DNA of 64,000 bases from Rhyzopertha dominica (GCA_025024175.1 QCXZ01000003.1:19426392-19490391); one strand, 5' to 3'. Counted from the stretch's first letter, positions 1 through 16,648 are shown. Numbers and translations are program-made. Notes: generated by a model not told the origin, from the letters alone.

Positions 1-2
1 TA

Positions 3-277
3 AGTTATCAAGTGGCAGATCAAAACGGTAATATAGTACGCAGGCATGTAGACCAATTAATTCGCGGAAGTGTTAAAGCGGAAACGAAACAGGTGTTAGT
101 GACGTGTGCGACGCGCCTACTTCAGAAACATCTAATGGTTTAGTGGACCTACCCTGCTGTAGTTCAAGTCAAGCACCGCCCAGTGATGGAGTAACGCGGT
201 CACCAAGGCCAGTGCGAAATAGGCGTCCGCCAACATATTTGGGAGATTATGTCAAAAGCTTGGGGGTGGAAATGTAG
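3..277 (+). pseudogene. Ty3/gypsy-type pol, C-terminal fragment
   Basis: This is the tail of an LTR-retrotransposon integrase that enters from the left edge. Frame 3 first reads a segment with the motif RRHVDQLIR, the usual post-integrase pattern (nucleic-acid-binding tail followed by an R/K-H-V-D-Q motif). After a frame change near 105-115 it continues in frame 2 as a Pro/Arg-rich tail (VRNRRPPTYLGDYV) ending at TAG 275-277. Tails of the form 'RR-PPTYL-DY' are typical of some gypsy families. The fragment is followed at once by a purine-rich stretch and an LTR-like sequence. It differs from the 31.6-kb element, which ends in another way. The family call is fairly safe; the subfamily is unknown. 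Confidence 0.6.
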
Positions 278-463
278 TATATTCTATTTGAATTTGCCGC
301 GCTTTCGTGATGACTTAAGTAGTAACATAATATCGCAGTATCTAGTATGTTATGGCCGCGAAGTCTGTCACGCCAAGCTGTTAAGCACGAGTTGTATTCA
401 ATATTGTATTATTGAGAAATAAACGTTGTGTTAGAACATAACACGGGCTACTCGAATGACATA
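273..463 (+). repeat. Probable 3' LTR remnant of the left-edge gypsy element
   Basis: A G-rich purine tract (about 255-272) leads to TGTAG at 273, the expected polypurine-tract/LTR junction just after a pol stop. An AATAAA poly(A) signal sits at about 417-422, and the sequence reaches a possible CA end near 446-463. Both boundaries are inferred, because no second LTR is in the window for comparison. Confidence 0.4.
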
Positions 464-3456
464 GTTCTGGTGGAGAGGGTAGCCTTATTAGGTGCCCCTG
501 ATCCGGACTATTAGAATGCGATCCTATAGGCCATAGGGTGAGCGTTCGGGGGAGCCTCTACTATTTCAGGTTGACTCTAGCTAGTTGTTGAAGAGAGAAA
601 ACTAACAAGGTATTCATAACCACCATTGACTAATGATGTAATCTAAGGGATAAAGCTATAGACAGGACAATGATAAGAACCTGGGCTGAAAACCCCTCGG
701 TGAGTCTTAACTCTATCTGTTTGACTTTAACGGATGAGTAACTTATGTTTTGCATTTCCCACGCTTATGTGAAACTGCCTCGTTTGTCCACCGGAGTGAC
801 AGCATTGTTATGACCCACGGATGAAGCTGGCGATAATGTAAGTTTTTCTTGATTATTCCCGCATTAGTTTTTCTAAGTTTTTCAAGGGAGTGTGCAGGGC
901 AGTATTCTATTGGGCAGAGAACGATAGCGCCTAGAGATAACTGTAACCTCTGGGATAATTTTTGTAGTCTTGTTAATTGCTCTTCAGGTACTTAATGTGA
1001 ATCGGTGAATTTTTAGAATAGTTTAGAAGAGGTGTGGGCTGGGATATTCTCCAATATATTTGGACAGTGGTAAAAGAATTTTGTAAACATGTATCACTTC
1101 AGTTTAACAATTACCTACCATGGAGAAGATATTGCTGCACTGAGACATGAAATGTCACCTGAACCTAAGCAATCCAATCATNCCTTTNGCTTAAAGCAAC
1201 TCAGATATTATTAACCCAATCATCCCACACCAATTTCTGTGAGTTGTGTTTTGTTGAATTGTGGAGTAAGATGTTTCATCCTTAATCTGAAGAACATATC
1301 AATCCTTTCTAGGACCCACAATGTGACGGAGGACCTGATTGTAGAGAAACTTCCAGGACTTCCTGACGTGATGGAACTGATCTTTAATCTTCACGAATCC
1401 CTCATCAAAAGAGGATGCTACAGTTTTGTTATAGTTCTGTACAAACAGTTTCGCAAAGGGACACTGTTGAAAGGGCAAAATGTGAAAAAAAGAAGGCCAT
1501 TAACAGATTCAATAAAAGCTTGTATAAGCAAAAAAAAAGTATGTTCATAATTAACCTGTTATTTTAGTATTTAGGAACTGAAATTAAAAAAGTTATATAC
1601 GACATGTATAAACAACATGTAGTCTTCATCGTTGCAATTTTAAAAACAAACCTGACTGATTTGGGATTTGAAATTGCTTATAGCAATGAGCTGTTAATAA
1701 CAACCTGCTATTTTGTAACTTGTAACTCATAGCAGTAGGAACAGCTACGAATTCTTGAAATAACAGCTTTTTTGCTTCACCGTCTTGGTTTTTAATATCT
1801 TATTGTAATAAAATGTACAAAAATATATTATTAATTGATTTAACTAAATATAAGTACTTATGTATATGTTTATTAAGTTGTATACTAATATCACTTATTC
1901 ATCGAATGCAATGCTGTATCACTGGTAGATATCGCTCATCGTCACAATATTCAAGCACCATACCGTTTATTCCAATGTCAAACAACAATACGCTGGTACA
2001 GCCAAAACCATTCCTATTGAGTGCTATTACATTTCTGCCTCCAGCTATCAAATGTCAAATAGAAGTTCATCCAATTCCGCCGTTATGCTATAAGCGAGTA
2101 TCCCCTGCTGTCGCTTCTAACTTCTGTTCTCTCGTTTAGCACAAGTACTATTATGGTTATGGATGCTGTTGCTAATTTGCTAGCAGGCCAATACCAATAC
2201 TTGTGTGCGGTGTGCCACGTGATGAACGATAACAGTTTAACACTAACCGATTATAGCACGAGGCCGTGCTAGCCCGCTAGCAGTCAGAAAACTGTGTTTT
2301 AAATATAGGAGTAACAATTAGCAACTGTTATGCACAAACAGCAGTGTGGTCCCACCTCTACAACAGACAGCCCGCAGCGATTTATCATGTAGAGGTGTGT
2401 CGTTTCTGAGGATTCAACTCACTGAATCGAATTTTTGTTGTTAGTCGAGGGATACAACTCACGTCATCTGAATTATTTAAGCCCGTAATTCATTAGTAGA
2501 TAAATTTGACAGTAGGGTGCAAGGTGCAATGAGTGTTACTTTTGCGAATACTTGGATTTTATTAATATTTGGGGAGCGCGGGTTCAACGATAAGGGGGTG
2601 TCACTCTAGCTTGATTTAGATGCAGCGAGACGGCGTAATTTTCTTTCAGATAAATTTTTCGTCATTTTATCTAAACCGAAACCAAACTGATATCTCCTCT
2701 CTTTTGTTCGGTTTCGGGATGAGGCGCACGCGTAGCTACAGGTAATCACGAAAATATGGAACAAGAAGGTAAAAGAGGAAAAAGGGATTCTATCCTAAAT
2801 AATCCCTACTCACCTTAAAGCACCAGGGCTGCGCTTAAAACAGATAGGGGTCTAGAATTGAGGACCGCTTCAACTTTTAGGTATTTAACTTTAAATATCA
2901 GAATTTGGTCACTTATTTATTATCCAAATTACGTGCTTATCACTGATTTAACCCCCGTTTCCCAAAGGCCGCTTAAGTATGAAGCCGACGGCGGATTAAG
3001 ATGCCACTACATTAATTTTGGCAGCTTGTTCAAAACATTTTTGTTTAATCGAAATAAATGTAGGTATTGCTGGATAAAGCCATAATGCGTTCATTTCACC
3101 CGAATACTATAAAATGTCACTTTAAAGCTTCATCAAAAATTTTGCATGTTTGCAATCTTTCGTGAGCAAATGTACTTAAGACAAAAAAATCAGTAGGTAG
3201 TTTTGGAAATTTTCAACCCTTCTGTTAGAACTAGGTATAGCTTGACTTAAAAACCATGGACGTTCGGGGTGTAAATCGGTTTTTTACTGATTCCTACATT
3301 TTACAAGAACGTAGTTGAAGAGAAAATTTTACTCCTAACTCTACGGAAACTGAAAATTTTGACAAAAAATCTGAAGTATTACTCTTTCGATTTGCAAGAA
3401 AATGACGCACTCTTTGCCCCATCAGACCCACCCACATCTACCGTTCTCTCATNCGT
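464..3456. other. No recognisable gene
   Basis: I see no known protein family or clear repeat termini here. The longest open frame (1239-1550, plus, 103 codons) is preceded by an acceptor-like TTTCTAG near 1311 and could hold an exon, but I do not recognise its product. Single N calls occur at 1182, 1188 and 3453, which points to imperfect consensus. Confidence 0.4.
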
Positions 3457-3490
3457 CCCCCCCCCCCCACACACACACACACACACACAC
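3457..3490. repeat. Poly(C) plus (AC)n microsatellite
   Basis: About 12 C residues run directly into about 11 AC dinucleotides. An ambiguous base at 3453 just before it suggests consensus trouble at this low-complexity tract. Confidence 0.9.
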
Positions 3491-3945
3491 ATGAGACATA
3501 AATCCGGGGCGTTTTTCACATACATATCAGATTAACTCCGGCATGTAAGAAAAACCGCATGTTTTACTGCGCACTGTGCGTAACTCAATTAATCTTAAAT
3601 GTGGGGTTAAGACTTCGTTTGAATAAAAATAATTATATGTTCATAAATGTACTAATTTGTGATGTTTGCTAAAACACTTATTCTCACTAAGTTCTGTTTT
3701 AGTACCTACTTAAAGGATTGTGAAAACTTACTTTAGCTGAAACTGAAAAAAGTATTTATAAAATTACTTAATCTTCTAAAAGGTTTCTAAATCGCCTTCG
3801 CATTCACTGTTCTATTGGAAAAAACATAAGAAAACATATGGTAGGATTATTTTGCAACTACAATACATATGTGTAACTGGCGACTTTATAAATTAAATAT
3901 GAAAATTTCGCCGCAAACTTCATTTACGCGCATAGTGTTCTCTCT

Positions 3946-4271
3946 TTTGCCACCCGTCACGTGATCCAGGTCGTTTTCGTATCGGCAACGCAGCCGTGAT
4001 GCGCGTGATTGCAGTCCATGAACAGAAAGAATCGTAATTTCGTGACAATGGTATGTTTAAGCTGAAGTAAGGTAAAACGCGCATCATTGGAATTGAGAAT
4101 GTCGAATTTCGACCACCTTGTGACTCTCACGTCGCGGGGATCATTTGTGTTTGACTTTTCGGGAGTTGATGCATTGATTCGAATCTTAAGTAAGAGCGCG
4201 ATTCAGTAACATGAATCAGCAAGATACGACATTTTACCCAACTTTAATATTTTGCCACCAGTCACGTGACC
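3946..4271. repeat. Short direct repeat flanking 0.3 kb upstream of an IS630 remnant
   Basis: Two blocks (3946-3966 and 4250-4271) share TTTGCCACC, one variable base, then GTCACGTGA. Both are followed about 20 bases later by GGCAACG and AGCC. They may be subterminal repeats of the transposon remnant that follows, or a local duplication. Confidence 0.4.
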
Positions 4272-4337
4272 ATGTTGTGTAGGCAACGTAGCCTCTCTCT
4301 CATTGTTCCATCCACCTCTACTGTCAGATCCATGGAT

Positions 4338-4887
4338 TTTATAACACTTGATAAAAGAATGGCCATAATAGAAACACCACGACTTAAAACCTATCCAATG
4401 GAAAATGTGACTCAAATAGGACAATTACTCCACGAGGAATGCCCAATAATTTATTAAGATGAAACGTGGTACGATACCCATGATGTAAAAAAAAGTTATC
4501 GGATGCCACAATCAATTACTATTTAAATACACCACCATCACAAGGAACAAGAATCTGCATGCTGGGGGTATAAATGGTTGGACACAAAATGCCCTACTTA
4601 CGAGCATATCAGCAGAAAATTAACATGACATGAACACGTCATTGGTTGAAACATGGTTTACCAAGCAACTACTTCCTTTTTTACCCACATATTCAGTAAC
4701 TGTCATGGATAATGCAAAATATCATTCACAACAACAAAATAAAAGCCTACAACAGCAACAAAATAGGAAGAAATTATTTTGTATGACAAATAACTATATT
4801 GAGCAAAAACAACAAAAAGAACTGTTTTTGGATGTTATTAAAGAGCTTAATCTTCCAATGGTTTGTGATTATTTACAACCAAGGTAA
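4338..4887 (+). pseudogene. IS630/Tc1-type DDE transposase remnant
   Basis: The decayed transposase reads through several frames. At 4441-4480 a segment carries the DETW motif (first catalytic Asp region: 'YxDETWYDTHD'). After frame breaks, an open frame at 4630-4887 carries WFTKQLLPFLP, then VMDNAKYHS, the second catalytic-Asp motif of the DDE_3/IS630 group ('VxDNAPYHS'), followed by a Gln-rich insertion and LDVIKELNLP. The third acidic motif (PPYHPDxNPIE) is not found, so the 3' end is lost. It resembles the element at 47505-48973 in family but is on the other strand and far more decayed. It cannot code for active enzyme. Confidence 0.6.
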
Positions 4888-6158
4888 GTACGTGAGCAAT
4901 TATTTGGTGGTCGGTGCAATATACCATTATTTCATTTGGAGAAGCATACATCCCCATTACTGGGAAATTCAAAAGCTGTTTATAATGGATATGTACGTCA
5001 CTATTATTTAAAATCTATGAAACCAAAATAATAGGAAGGTATGTATGTCAGCAAATACAATGTTCCCATTCACATTTCCTACTCACTGGTCTACTATCAA
5101 AATTACAAAATCTAGTAATCAAACCGTTTTTATTTCTATTTTAAAACTATTTTGTCAAAAGCTTTTGCATATTCTCTGTAAGCAGAACTTTGTACACATA
5201 CTTACAGAAAGTGAAGAAAAATTATTATTTGCATAAAAACTTTTATTAAAAAAAACATTAATCCGATTTATACTTCAGTATGAAATGTACTTAAAAAAGG
5301 TATGTAAAAACTAGCAGTTTTTTTNAATATGTAAAGGATTTCTTTTTCCCCACTTTCCTCACCTGTAAACTTTTTTTCCTCAGATGGTATGCAATACAGG
5401 GTGAGTTCTTTAAAGTTTTACAAAGTGATATTTCTAAAATGCTTTTAAATATTTTCATGAAATGTTGTTGTTGAGGTAATGGCGGGGTTATATTTGCCCA
5501 TATTTTTAACATTTTACCCCTTTCTTAATGTACCATCTGGGATATCCAACAATAAGATTACGTGTCACCAATATGACACTCATGAAGTTAGTACCCGTGC
5601 ACTTTTATCCAGGTCGGATGCTCCCATACGACTGGTTCGTGACTATGTCAATGTATGGGGGAATGAGATTTTATGATTATACGAGTTGGGGTATAAGGAA
5701 AAGAATGCGGGTCCTACTCAATTCCCTGAACTTCATTTATTTTAAAACTGGTCTTAACACTCAAGTTTGAGCGTTAGGGAGTAAGTTTGGTATTTTAAAT
5801 GGAATGGTGTCCAAAATTATTATCTGTATAAAAGACTTTTGCATAATGGCTTTAAAAGGCATCATACTAATGGCAGTTTGAAGGAAAAACCACAAATTCG
5901 GAGTAGAAATGAAACAAAAACGGAGCAGTGGTGTTTTAGGAGTGGTAGCTAATCGATCCTCGTGTAAGTACCAGCCAGCTGTCTACAGAAGCTACAATGA
6001 GTAAAAGATCACTTATGATGAAATTGCAATTGTATAAGTTTCATCCATACTACATTATACTCCATCAAGAACTATACGGGCAAGCAAATAGCATTACGAG
6101 GGTGGATGCCTATGCTGACCCCCTTAGAGTAAAACTACACTGGCATTATAATTTTTAT
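4888..6158. other. No recognisable gene; possible degraded foldback end
   Basis: Only short frames without family resemblance are seen. At 5395-5402 an ATACAGGGT motif matches the terminal motif of the foldback/mariner-like repeats elsewhere in the window, but no partner end was found. One N lies at 5325. Confidence 0.35.
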
Positions 6159-6660
6159 TTTTCTTCATAGCCTCCCTCTACGCTAATACACTTGGTCCAT
6201 CGGTGCTCCAACAGCCTCCTTGAAAAAATTTTAGCCAACCTCTGCAAACCAGCTGTCTTTTAATTTGGGGATCAGCCTGTAACCACTGGCGGTGAAATCT
6301 GGTGCATATGGTGGCTGTACCACTAAATCAAAGCCTGCTTGGTGTATAGCAGCCATGGCAATACAAGATGTACGGCTGGGTTTATTATCTTGACACAATA
6401 GCACACCCTTCCTTAACTTTCCTCGGCATTTCTTTTTAAGACCATCTCTCAATTTAGAAATCAATTGTGCACAATAGATCCCTGTAATGCTCTGTCCCTT
6501 TTGCAAATAGGCAGTCACCATCCCATAAAAAACAGCAAAACCTGTCCAGCAGATGGCATGACTTTGAATTTGCTTGGAGGAGAAGTGTGGTATTTCCACT
6601 CTTTACTTTGCACTTTAGTCTCGAAGTCATTGTGATGCACTCACGCCTCGGCCATGGTCA
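6159..6660 (-). pseudogene. mariner-type transposase, C-terminal remnant
   Basis: The longest open piece (6599-6231) contains VLLCQDNKPSRTS (the second catalytic Asp of DD34D mariner, normally 'HQDNAPAH') and VVQPPYAPDFTASGY, where the canonical 'PYSPDLAPSDY' third-Asp motif is changed so the last D is gone. A frame break near 6231 leads into LEHRWTKCISVEGGYEEK, which matches the usual mariner C terminus ('RW.KCI...GDYVEK'), ending near 6159. Upstream, 6600-6660 still resembles the central transposase in other frames. It is a dead, 5'-truncated copy. A sequence at about 6095 (TTACGAGGG) may be part of its terminal repeat. Confidence 0.7.
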
Positions 6661-7770
6661 CATACCAACTAAGAAAGTTCTTTTCGTTTGTTTAGTACCT
6701 TTCCAAAAAACACTCACAAGTCAACACCCGATTTCTTTTTTAATCAATGGTTAATGTAAGTAGCCATCTTGCACTCATCTTTTTTTATGTTTTACGTGGT
6801 GTACTACATAATACAATAAGCCAGTATCTTCCACAATGTCCAAAATCATACTCGTCAGTCTTGCAGTATGACATCCAGTACCTTTTTACAGTTTTTGTCT
6901 ATTGTTACTGTTATTTAGAATCTCGACACCAGCATATAACTATGTCATAACTGCAGGCTCCCCAATAGCTGCCACTATGTCTTTATGAATTTAAGTTGGT
7001 ATCATGCTCTTTTTCTGGAGGTATTTTATTACGGCTCTGTTCTACAGGATACATTTCTATGGACAATCACAACACACAGTTCAAGAATTAGCCACAGGAC
7101 AACGCTTTGAGATACAAAGTTTATATTTTGTGAATATGATCTACAAATGTCAGTTAACCAACTGTCAAAACCATTAATCATGCAAACACTTAGAAATAGG
7201 TCAGGGGCAGAGCATAGGGATCCACCCTCATATCTTTTGCGATTTGGTAATAAGACAACTGCAACTTTCCACAATTGTATTCCTCATTCGCACAAGTTTA
7301 GTTTCTTATTTTTTTTTCCCGAGGTAAGTATATACAATATGTACTATTGTATGCTGAAAATCCTCACTAGACAAGAATTTTGTCAAATCAACATCCCTGG
7401 TCAATCAATGTGTGGTATGTCATAATCGAGAATAGACTTACTGGTCTGCATTTCTTTGAAGGCCATTTTAATACAAAAATGTGCACGTATTTCTTAAGAA
7501 ACCAATAACCCCAATTATTATTAAACCAACATATAAATCATAATATGTTGTTTCAGCAGGACAAGGCTTCATACTATTATGCAACATAAGCTCGTAATTG
7601 GGTATTTGTCATGTATTTATATTTTATTAAATTGCATATTAATAGGTAGCATCTAATCCACAAAACAGCCTTGACAGCTTATAAATTCGAAAAAATGGAT
7701 CGTAAGGTGTATTTTTAATATTAAAGATGTGAATATTTAAAGGGACCGCCAAAACCCGAATGTATTGGCC
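6661..7770. other. No recognisable gene
   Basis: AT-rich sequence with only short frames on both strands. None resembles a family I know and no repeat boundaries are evident. Confidence 0.35.
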
Positions 7771-8722
7771 GTGACGTCAGGTGTCTTGTAAATGGCCGCT
7801 TGTTTACATTTGGGGTCAGCGCGTCACACGTCAGCCTCAGCCCGTCAATTTATCAGTTTGTTGTTTGCGTTCATTTTGTGACAATCGAATTAAAATACGC
7901 CAAGAAAAAGTGACATACTTATGAGTTATGACTTCTGAAGGCATGTTCATTGTAATGGAATTTGTGTACCGCGATGAGTGGTTCAACGCGGCGGAGATGA
8001 GGAACGTAAAGCAACAGCATAAGTGAACCTTTTATCAAATTAACGTAGCATTGATAATTTGATTACAGTGGGTTGTTGGAACCATACTATTTGTAAACAT
8101 AAAAATTTAAGAATCAAAAACGTACCCTAAACTTGACATTTATTTTAGAGGTCAGAATAAATATAAATTGCCATTTATTTTCTGGGCTCTTGCGGCTCGT
8201 TTCCGGTGTGGCTAACAGTCGAATATATGGGGAACCACGTCGTTCTTTATTATAACGTTTCCCTCTCTATCAACTTAAAACGCATATAATTTTTCATATT
8301 CTCTTCAAGCTATAACAAAATTGAAACTGAATGGTAAACACTTATAACCTCAAAAAGAATAATAAAACTTACTGTAAGAATTAAGATGATCTTCACAACA
8401 GAAAAACAAACTTTGCGATTTCGGCATATCATGTCTAGGGGCCTTAAACAACTTTTTCATACGTTGATAACCTCGAGGAACGGTTACATAAATTTTGTTA
8501 GCTGTACTGACTGAAATACTTTTATAACCATGTAACAAAACAACACTTTTTTGTTTTCCATATATAATAAATGCTTGTAAAACTACACAAATTACTCTTT
8601 GGTGCGACCTCTTACACCGTCCTTTCAATAAACACCACACAAAAGCTTTTCTAATACAAGAATGATACTACACCTTTAAACAGCACGCTCCTCGGTAATG
8701 TGTACATGACACTTGACGTCAC
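7771..8722. repeat. 0.95-kb segment bounded by a 22-bp imperfect inverted repeat containing TGACGTCA
   Basis: The block at 7771-7792 and the reverse complement of 8701-8722 agree at 19 of 22 positions, both starting GTGACGTCA. The enclosed DNA carries the THAP-like frame described separately. THAP domains occur in P-element-type transposases, so the repeat could be the ends of a transposon remnant. Equally, TGACGTCA is a CRE-type palindrome and 8701-8722 lies about 60-80 bp upstream of the THAP-like frame, so it may be promoter DNA. The 8 bases outside each arm do not match, so no target-site duplication supports a transposon. Confidence 0.5.
8373..8640 (-). CDS. Possible THAP-type zinc-finger exon
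   Basis: The minus-strand open frame from 8640 shows a Cys region, then VTVPRGYQRMKKLFKAPRHD and finally FFCCEDHL. This resembles the second half of a THAP domain: a 'P-x(n)-R-x-W' region and a closing 'CxxHF'-like pair, here C-C-E-D-H-L. The tryptophan expected in the middle is not obvious, and the first CxxC is poor. The frame runs into a strong splice donor (GTAAGT, first base at 8372), which suggests a genuine exon. The start codon is uncertain. Known: THAP domains are DNA-binding modules of host regulators and of P-type transposases. Inference: exon or relic of one of these. No second exon was found downstream on this strand. Confidence 0.35.
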
Positions 8723-8876
8723 GAATTGAATAACCTTGGATAGAAGATAGACCTGAAATTCACTACCTACAAATATTTTTTTGTTTTTTTAACATGGCGT
8801 ACGATATATATGCACTTCAAGATTCATTTTACACAATTTTCAAAAAAAGTGATAATACCCAATTATTTAAATGAAA

Positions 8877-9115
8877 TGTGTCGAGCTGATCCAGTCAAAT
8901 GTCCTGCTCTGTCTTTAGATTTGCCACCCCTTGACTTCTTGTGGGGCTTTATCAAGGATAAAGTGATGGCAACCGCATCAATAACTTCAGATAATATGAC
9001 AATCGAATATACTTAGCCTGTTTATTAGTAATACCTGATATGTTAAAATGGGTAGAAAATTCATTTAAAAAAAGAGTAAAGAAGTTGACGGAGGACATTT
9101 TGAACATCTTCTCCA
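8877..9115 (+). pseudogene. Tc1/mariner-like DDE transposase 3' remnant
   Basis: The open piece near 8900-8970 reads ALSLDLPPLDFLWGFIKDKV, close to the 'SPDLTPxDFFLWG' third-catalytic motif of the DDD elements that start with a DUF4817-like helix-turn-helix. After a stop (about 9014) and a frame change, PDMLKWVENSFKKR and a terminal GGHFEHL follow, the normal C-terminal pattern of the same family. The transposase at 62080-63114 is a better-preserved relative. The upstream two thirds is missing. Confidence 0.6.
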
Positions 9116-9422
9116 GCATAAAGGATGTTAAATAATTTGAAATTAAGTTGTATGCTAATCATAACAGTTTTTTACGCAGATTCCAATTTTAGAAACAGAA
9201 ATACATCATTTCATTCAATATTCAAAAGTTACCACGTGCCTCTCAAAACAGGCAGAGGGGATAAAATTTAAAAAAATATGGTTAAATGGTTCATGGAACA
9301 TTTCATTGTAAACTCACTCTGTCCATAGGGACTTTTGACATATTACTTGGAACACAAAAGAACTTCAGTCAGTTCAGTCTCCTTCCTACATTATGTTTTT
9401 TAACTAAAACAATTAACGGTAC

Positions 9423-13843
<4,421 letters not shown>

Positions 13844-14304
13844 TTAATTAAGGTTAAACAAATTTGAATTTTTCATATTATTAATATACTATGATAATTA
13901 AAAAAAACAATAATCAAGGTATTAATATGTACAAACTCATATATTAATGAAATTATAAAGTACATCCCAGCATCATTCATGAAGGGATGAAGGTAACTTT
14001 TAACATCGCTTGTTCATATATGATGCAGTCGTAAAGGGCCGTTTACCCAGCTTAATTAAAAAGCTATTCATACTGTACAAGTGTACTCCATCTAATCCAC
14101 TGATTGTCACAAAGAGGTTTAACGATTTAACAAACAAAACGAAGTAACCAGCTGAAGTAGACCTGCAGATGATGTGCTAGGTGCATTTAAAAAGACGGTG
14201 CAAACGGCATCTCCACTGGTTTCTCAAATACGTCACAAAAACGCCAATACGCCATATGGTAGTGGCTTCATGAACTTCGAAATAGAGGGTACCGTCTGTA
14301 TGTA

Positions 14305-15450
14305 CAGGGTGTCCCATTTTCGTTGTAATCTATCTCGGTATGTATTAATGCTAGAGCATTGTGGTTTTGACATTACTGTGTTACCTTTTTGTTGTGAGTT
14401 GAGCTGTACCATTATTGTATCGTCTTTTGTTTTACAGCCATGGCCAACTTTTGAAAAATGTAACATTTCTTCAGTTCTCAATATCTCGATTAGCTATGTA
14501 GATACAAAAAAACTGTAAAGACATTTTTAATAGATATTTTTATTATAAATCCAGTAGTGTACTCAGAATGTTTTTAGGGGGTCACATTTTAAATATACAA
14601 CACAAACTTGCATTTTTTTAAATGGAAACCATAGTGGCTTTGCTATAGTTAAAAAGATCTAGTTCTTCTGGTTAAGAAAATGTATACATTGTTAGGTTTA
14701 TTTTTGCTAATTTTGGTATTATTCTAATTTTTGTAATAATTTAATGTGATTTTACATTTTTTTTGTCAAAATGGATGTAAACAATTGACGATAAACAATG
14801 CATAAGTACGTATCTCTAAATAAACAATCATTTTCATTATGCATATGGCCTCCTAGATTACCAATTAAAAAAACTGCATGAGCGCTCTTGGAAGTGTTAT
14901 GTATGTATTCAAATATGCATATATTATTGTTAATGGATTAAAATTTTTACTTAATAATATTAATTATAATGTGTTTTCTTATTCCATAGCATCCTGGATG
15001 TAAATGTTAAATATGATTAAATTACAAAAAAAATTGAATAATTCGAAAATTAGTAATAATAAACTTAACAATGTATACATATTTTTAATCAGGAAAAATA
15101 GGTCTTTAACAAAGCCAACTATGGTTTCTATTTAATAAAATGCAAGTTTGTGCAAAATGTGACCCCCTAAAAAAATTATGAGTACGCCACTGAATTTAGA
15201 ATAAAAATATCTATAAAAAATGTCTTTACAGTTTTTTTGTATCTACATAGCTAATCGAGATATTGAGAACTGAAGAAATGTTACATTTTTCAAAAGTTGG
15301 TCTTGGCTTTAAAACAAAAGACGATGCAATAATGGCGATGGTATAGCTCAACTTACAACAAAAAAGTAATACAGTAATATCGAAACCGCAACGTTCTAAT
15401 TAATAGTTACCGAGATACCCTACAATTACAACGAAAATGGGACACCCTGT
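14305..15450. mobile_element. Non-autonomous foldback element with about 380-bp inverted repeats
   Basis: The left arm (14305 to about 14680) begins CAGGGTGTCCCATTTTCGTT and the right arm (about 15075-15450) ends with its reverse complement. Similarity continues for roughly 380 bp, including GTAGATACAAAAAAACTGTA and the GACCCCCTAAAA block. TA dinucleotides stand outside both ends (14303-14304; 15451-15452, with one extra T). The 400-bp middle is AT-rich and codes for nothing. TA targets and CAGGG ends fit a Tc1/mariner-type mobiliser. Confidence 0.8.
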
Positions 15451-15452
15451 TA

Positions 15453-16648
15453 CAGGGTGGTCCAGTTATCGTTCTCACCCAATTGACGGCTTTATTTGAA
15501 GTTTTAGAAAAAGATGTTTGAAATAAAAGTTCTCGCAATCAAGGAATACTCGATAACGCGATATAGCATATTCATGCAACGTTGCCAGATTTCGACAAAC
15601 GAACCAAACTTGTATTTTTATAAACAGAACCATCTACTTTTTAAGCAGGATTCTGATTACACATCAAATTCTGATCAGAAAATTATAAAGATACATGTGC
15701 CCTAAGATTAACGGTTTCGGAGATACGCATGAGTGGTCCACTTATAGTGCACACCCAATTGACGGCTTTATTTGAAGTTTTAGAAAAAAGTGTTTGAAAT
15801 AAAAGTTCTTGCAATCAAGGAATACTCGATAACGCGATATAGCATATTCATGCAACGTTGCCAGATTTCGAGTAAAGAACCAAACTTGTATTTTTTTAAA
15901 TAGAACTACCATCTTTTTATGCAGGATTCTGATTACAAATCAAATTCTGATCAAAAAATTATAAAGATACATGTGCCCTAAGATTAACGGTTTCGGAGAT
16001 ACGCTTGAGTCGTTCAGTTATCTTGCACACCCAATTGACAGCTTCATTTGAAGTTTTAGAAAAAATGTTTTAAACAAAAGTTGTAGCAGCCAAGAAGTAC
16101 TCGATAACGTGATATAGCATATTTATGCAACGTTGCCGGATTTCGAGTAATGAACAAACTATCACCTATTTTTTATGCCGGATTCTGATTACACATCACA
16201 TTTTGAGCAAAGAAACATCAACATACATGTGCCCTAAAATTAACGGTTTCGGAGATACGCACCTATGCGGATTATAATTATAATCTCGCATAAAAACTAT
16301 TTATTTAAATAAATACCCGTTTGGTTCATTTGGAAATGGCAACGCTATGTGGATGTGCTATATTGCGTTATCGAGTTCTCATTGGCTGTTACCATTTTTA
16401 TTTGAAATATTTTTCTCTAAGATTTCTAATAAAGCCGTCAATTGGGTGAGCACGATAACTGGACTACCCACGTGTAACTTCGAAACTGTTAGTTTTAGGG
16501 CACATGTATGTTGATAATTTTTTGCTCAAAATTTGACGTGTAATCAGAATCCGGCATAAAAAGTAGGTTGTTCTATTTAAAAAAATGCAAGTTTGATTCG
16601 TTACTCGAAAGCCGTCAATTGGGCGAGCACGATAACTGGACCACCCTG
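15453..16648. mobile_element. Foldback element built of 276-bp repeats
   Basis: It begins CAGGGTGGTCCAGTTATCGT and ends with the reverse complement, flanked by TA (15451-15452 and 16649-16650). Inside, a unit starting AATTGACGGC recurs at 15481, 15757 and 16033, an exact 276-base spacing, in direct orientation. Each unit also carries ACTCGATAACGCGATATAGC and a closing ACGGTTTCGGAGATACGC. From about 16330 to 16640 two shorter copies run in the opposite direction. It shares a flanking TA with the preceding element. No transposase is present. Confidence 0.85.

Noticed and set aside
1239..1550. 103-codon open frame that might be a host exon
   Set aside because: It has an acceptor-like sequence upstream but no donor that I can defend, and a product I cannot place; left as unassigned.
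14174..14518. 114-codon open frame on the plus strand
   Set aside because: Most of it lies in the arm of the foldback element at 14305, and the opposite strand has an equally long frame; this is typical of inverted repeats.
15481..16265. Regularly spaced direct repeats that might suggest a CRISPR-like array
   Set aside because: Units are 276 bp with no unique spacers, lie within TA-flanked inverted ends and are in a eukaryotic genome; they are an internal tandem repeat of a foldback element.
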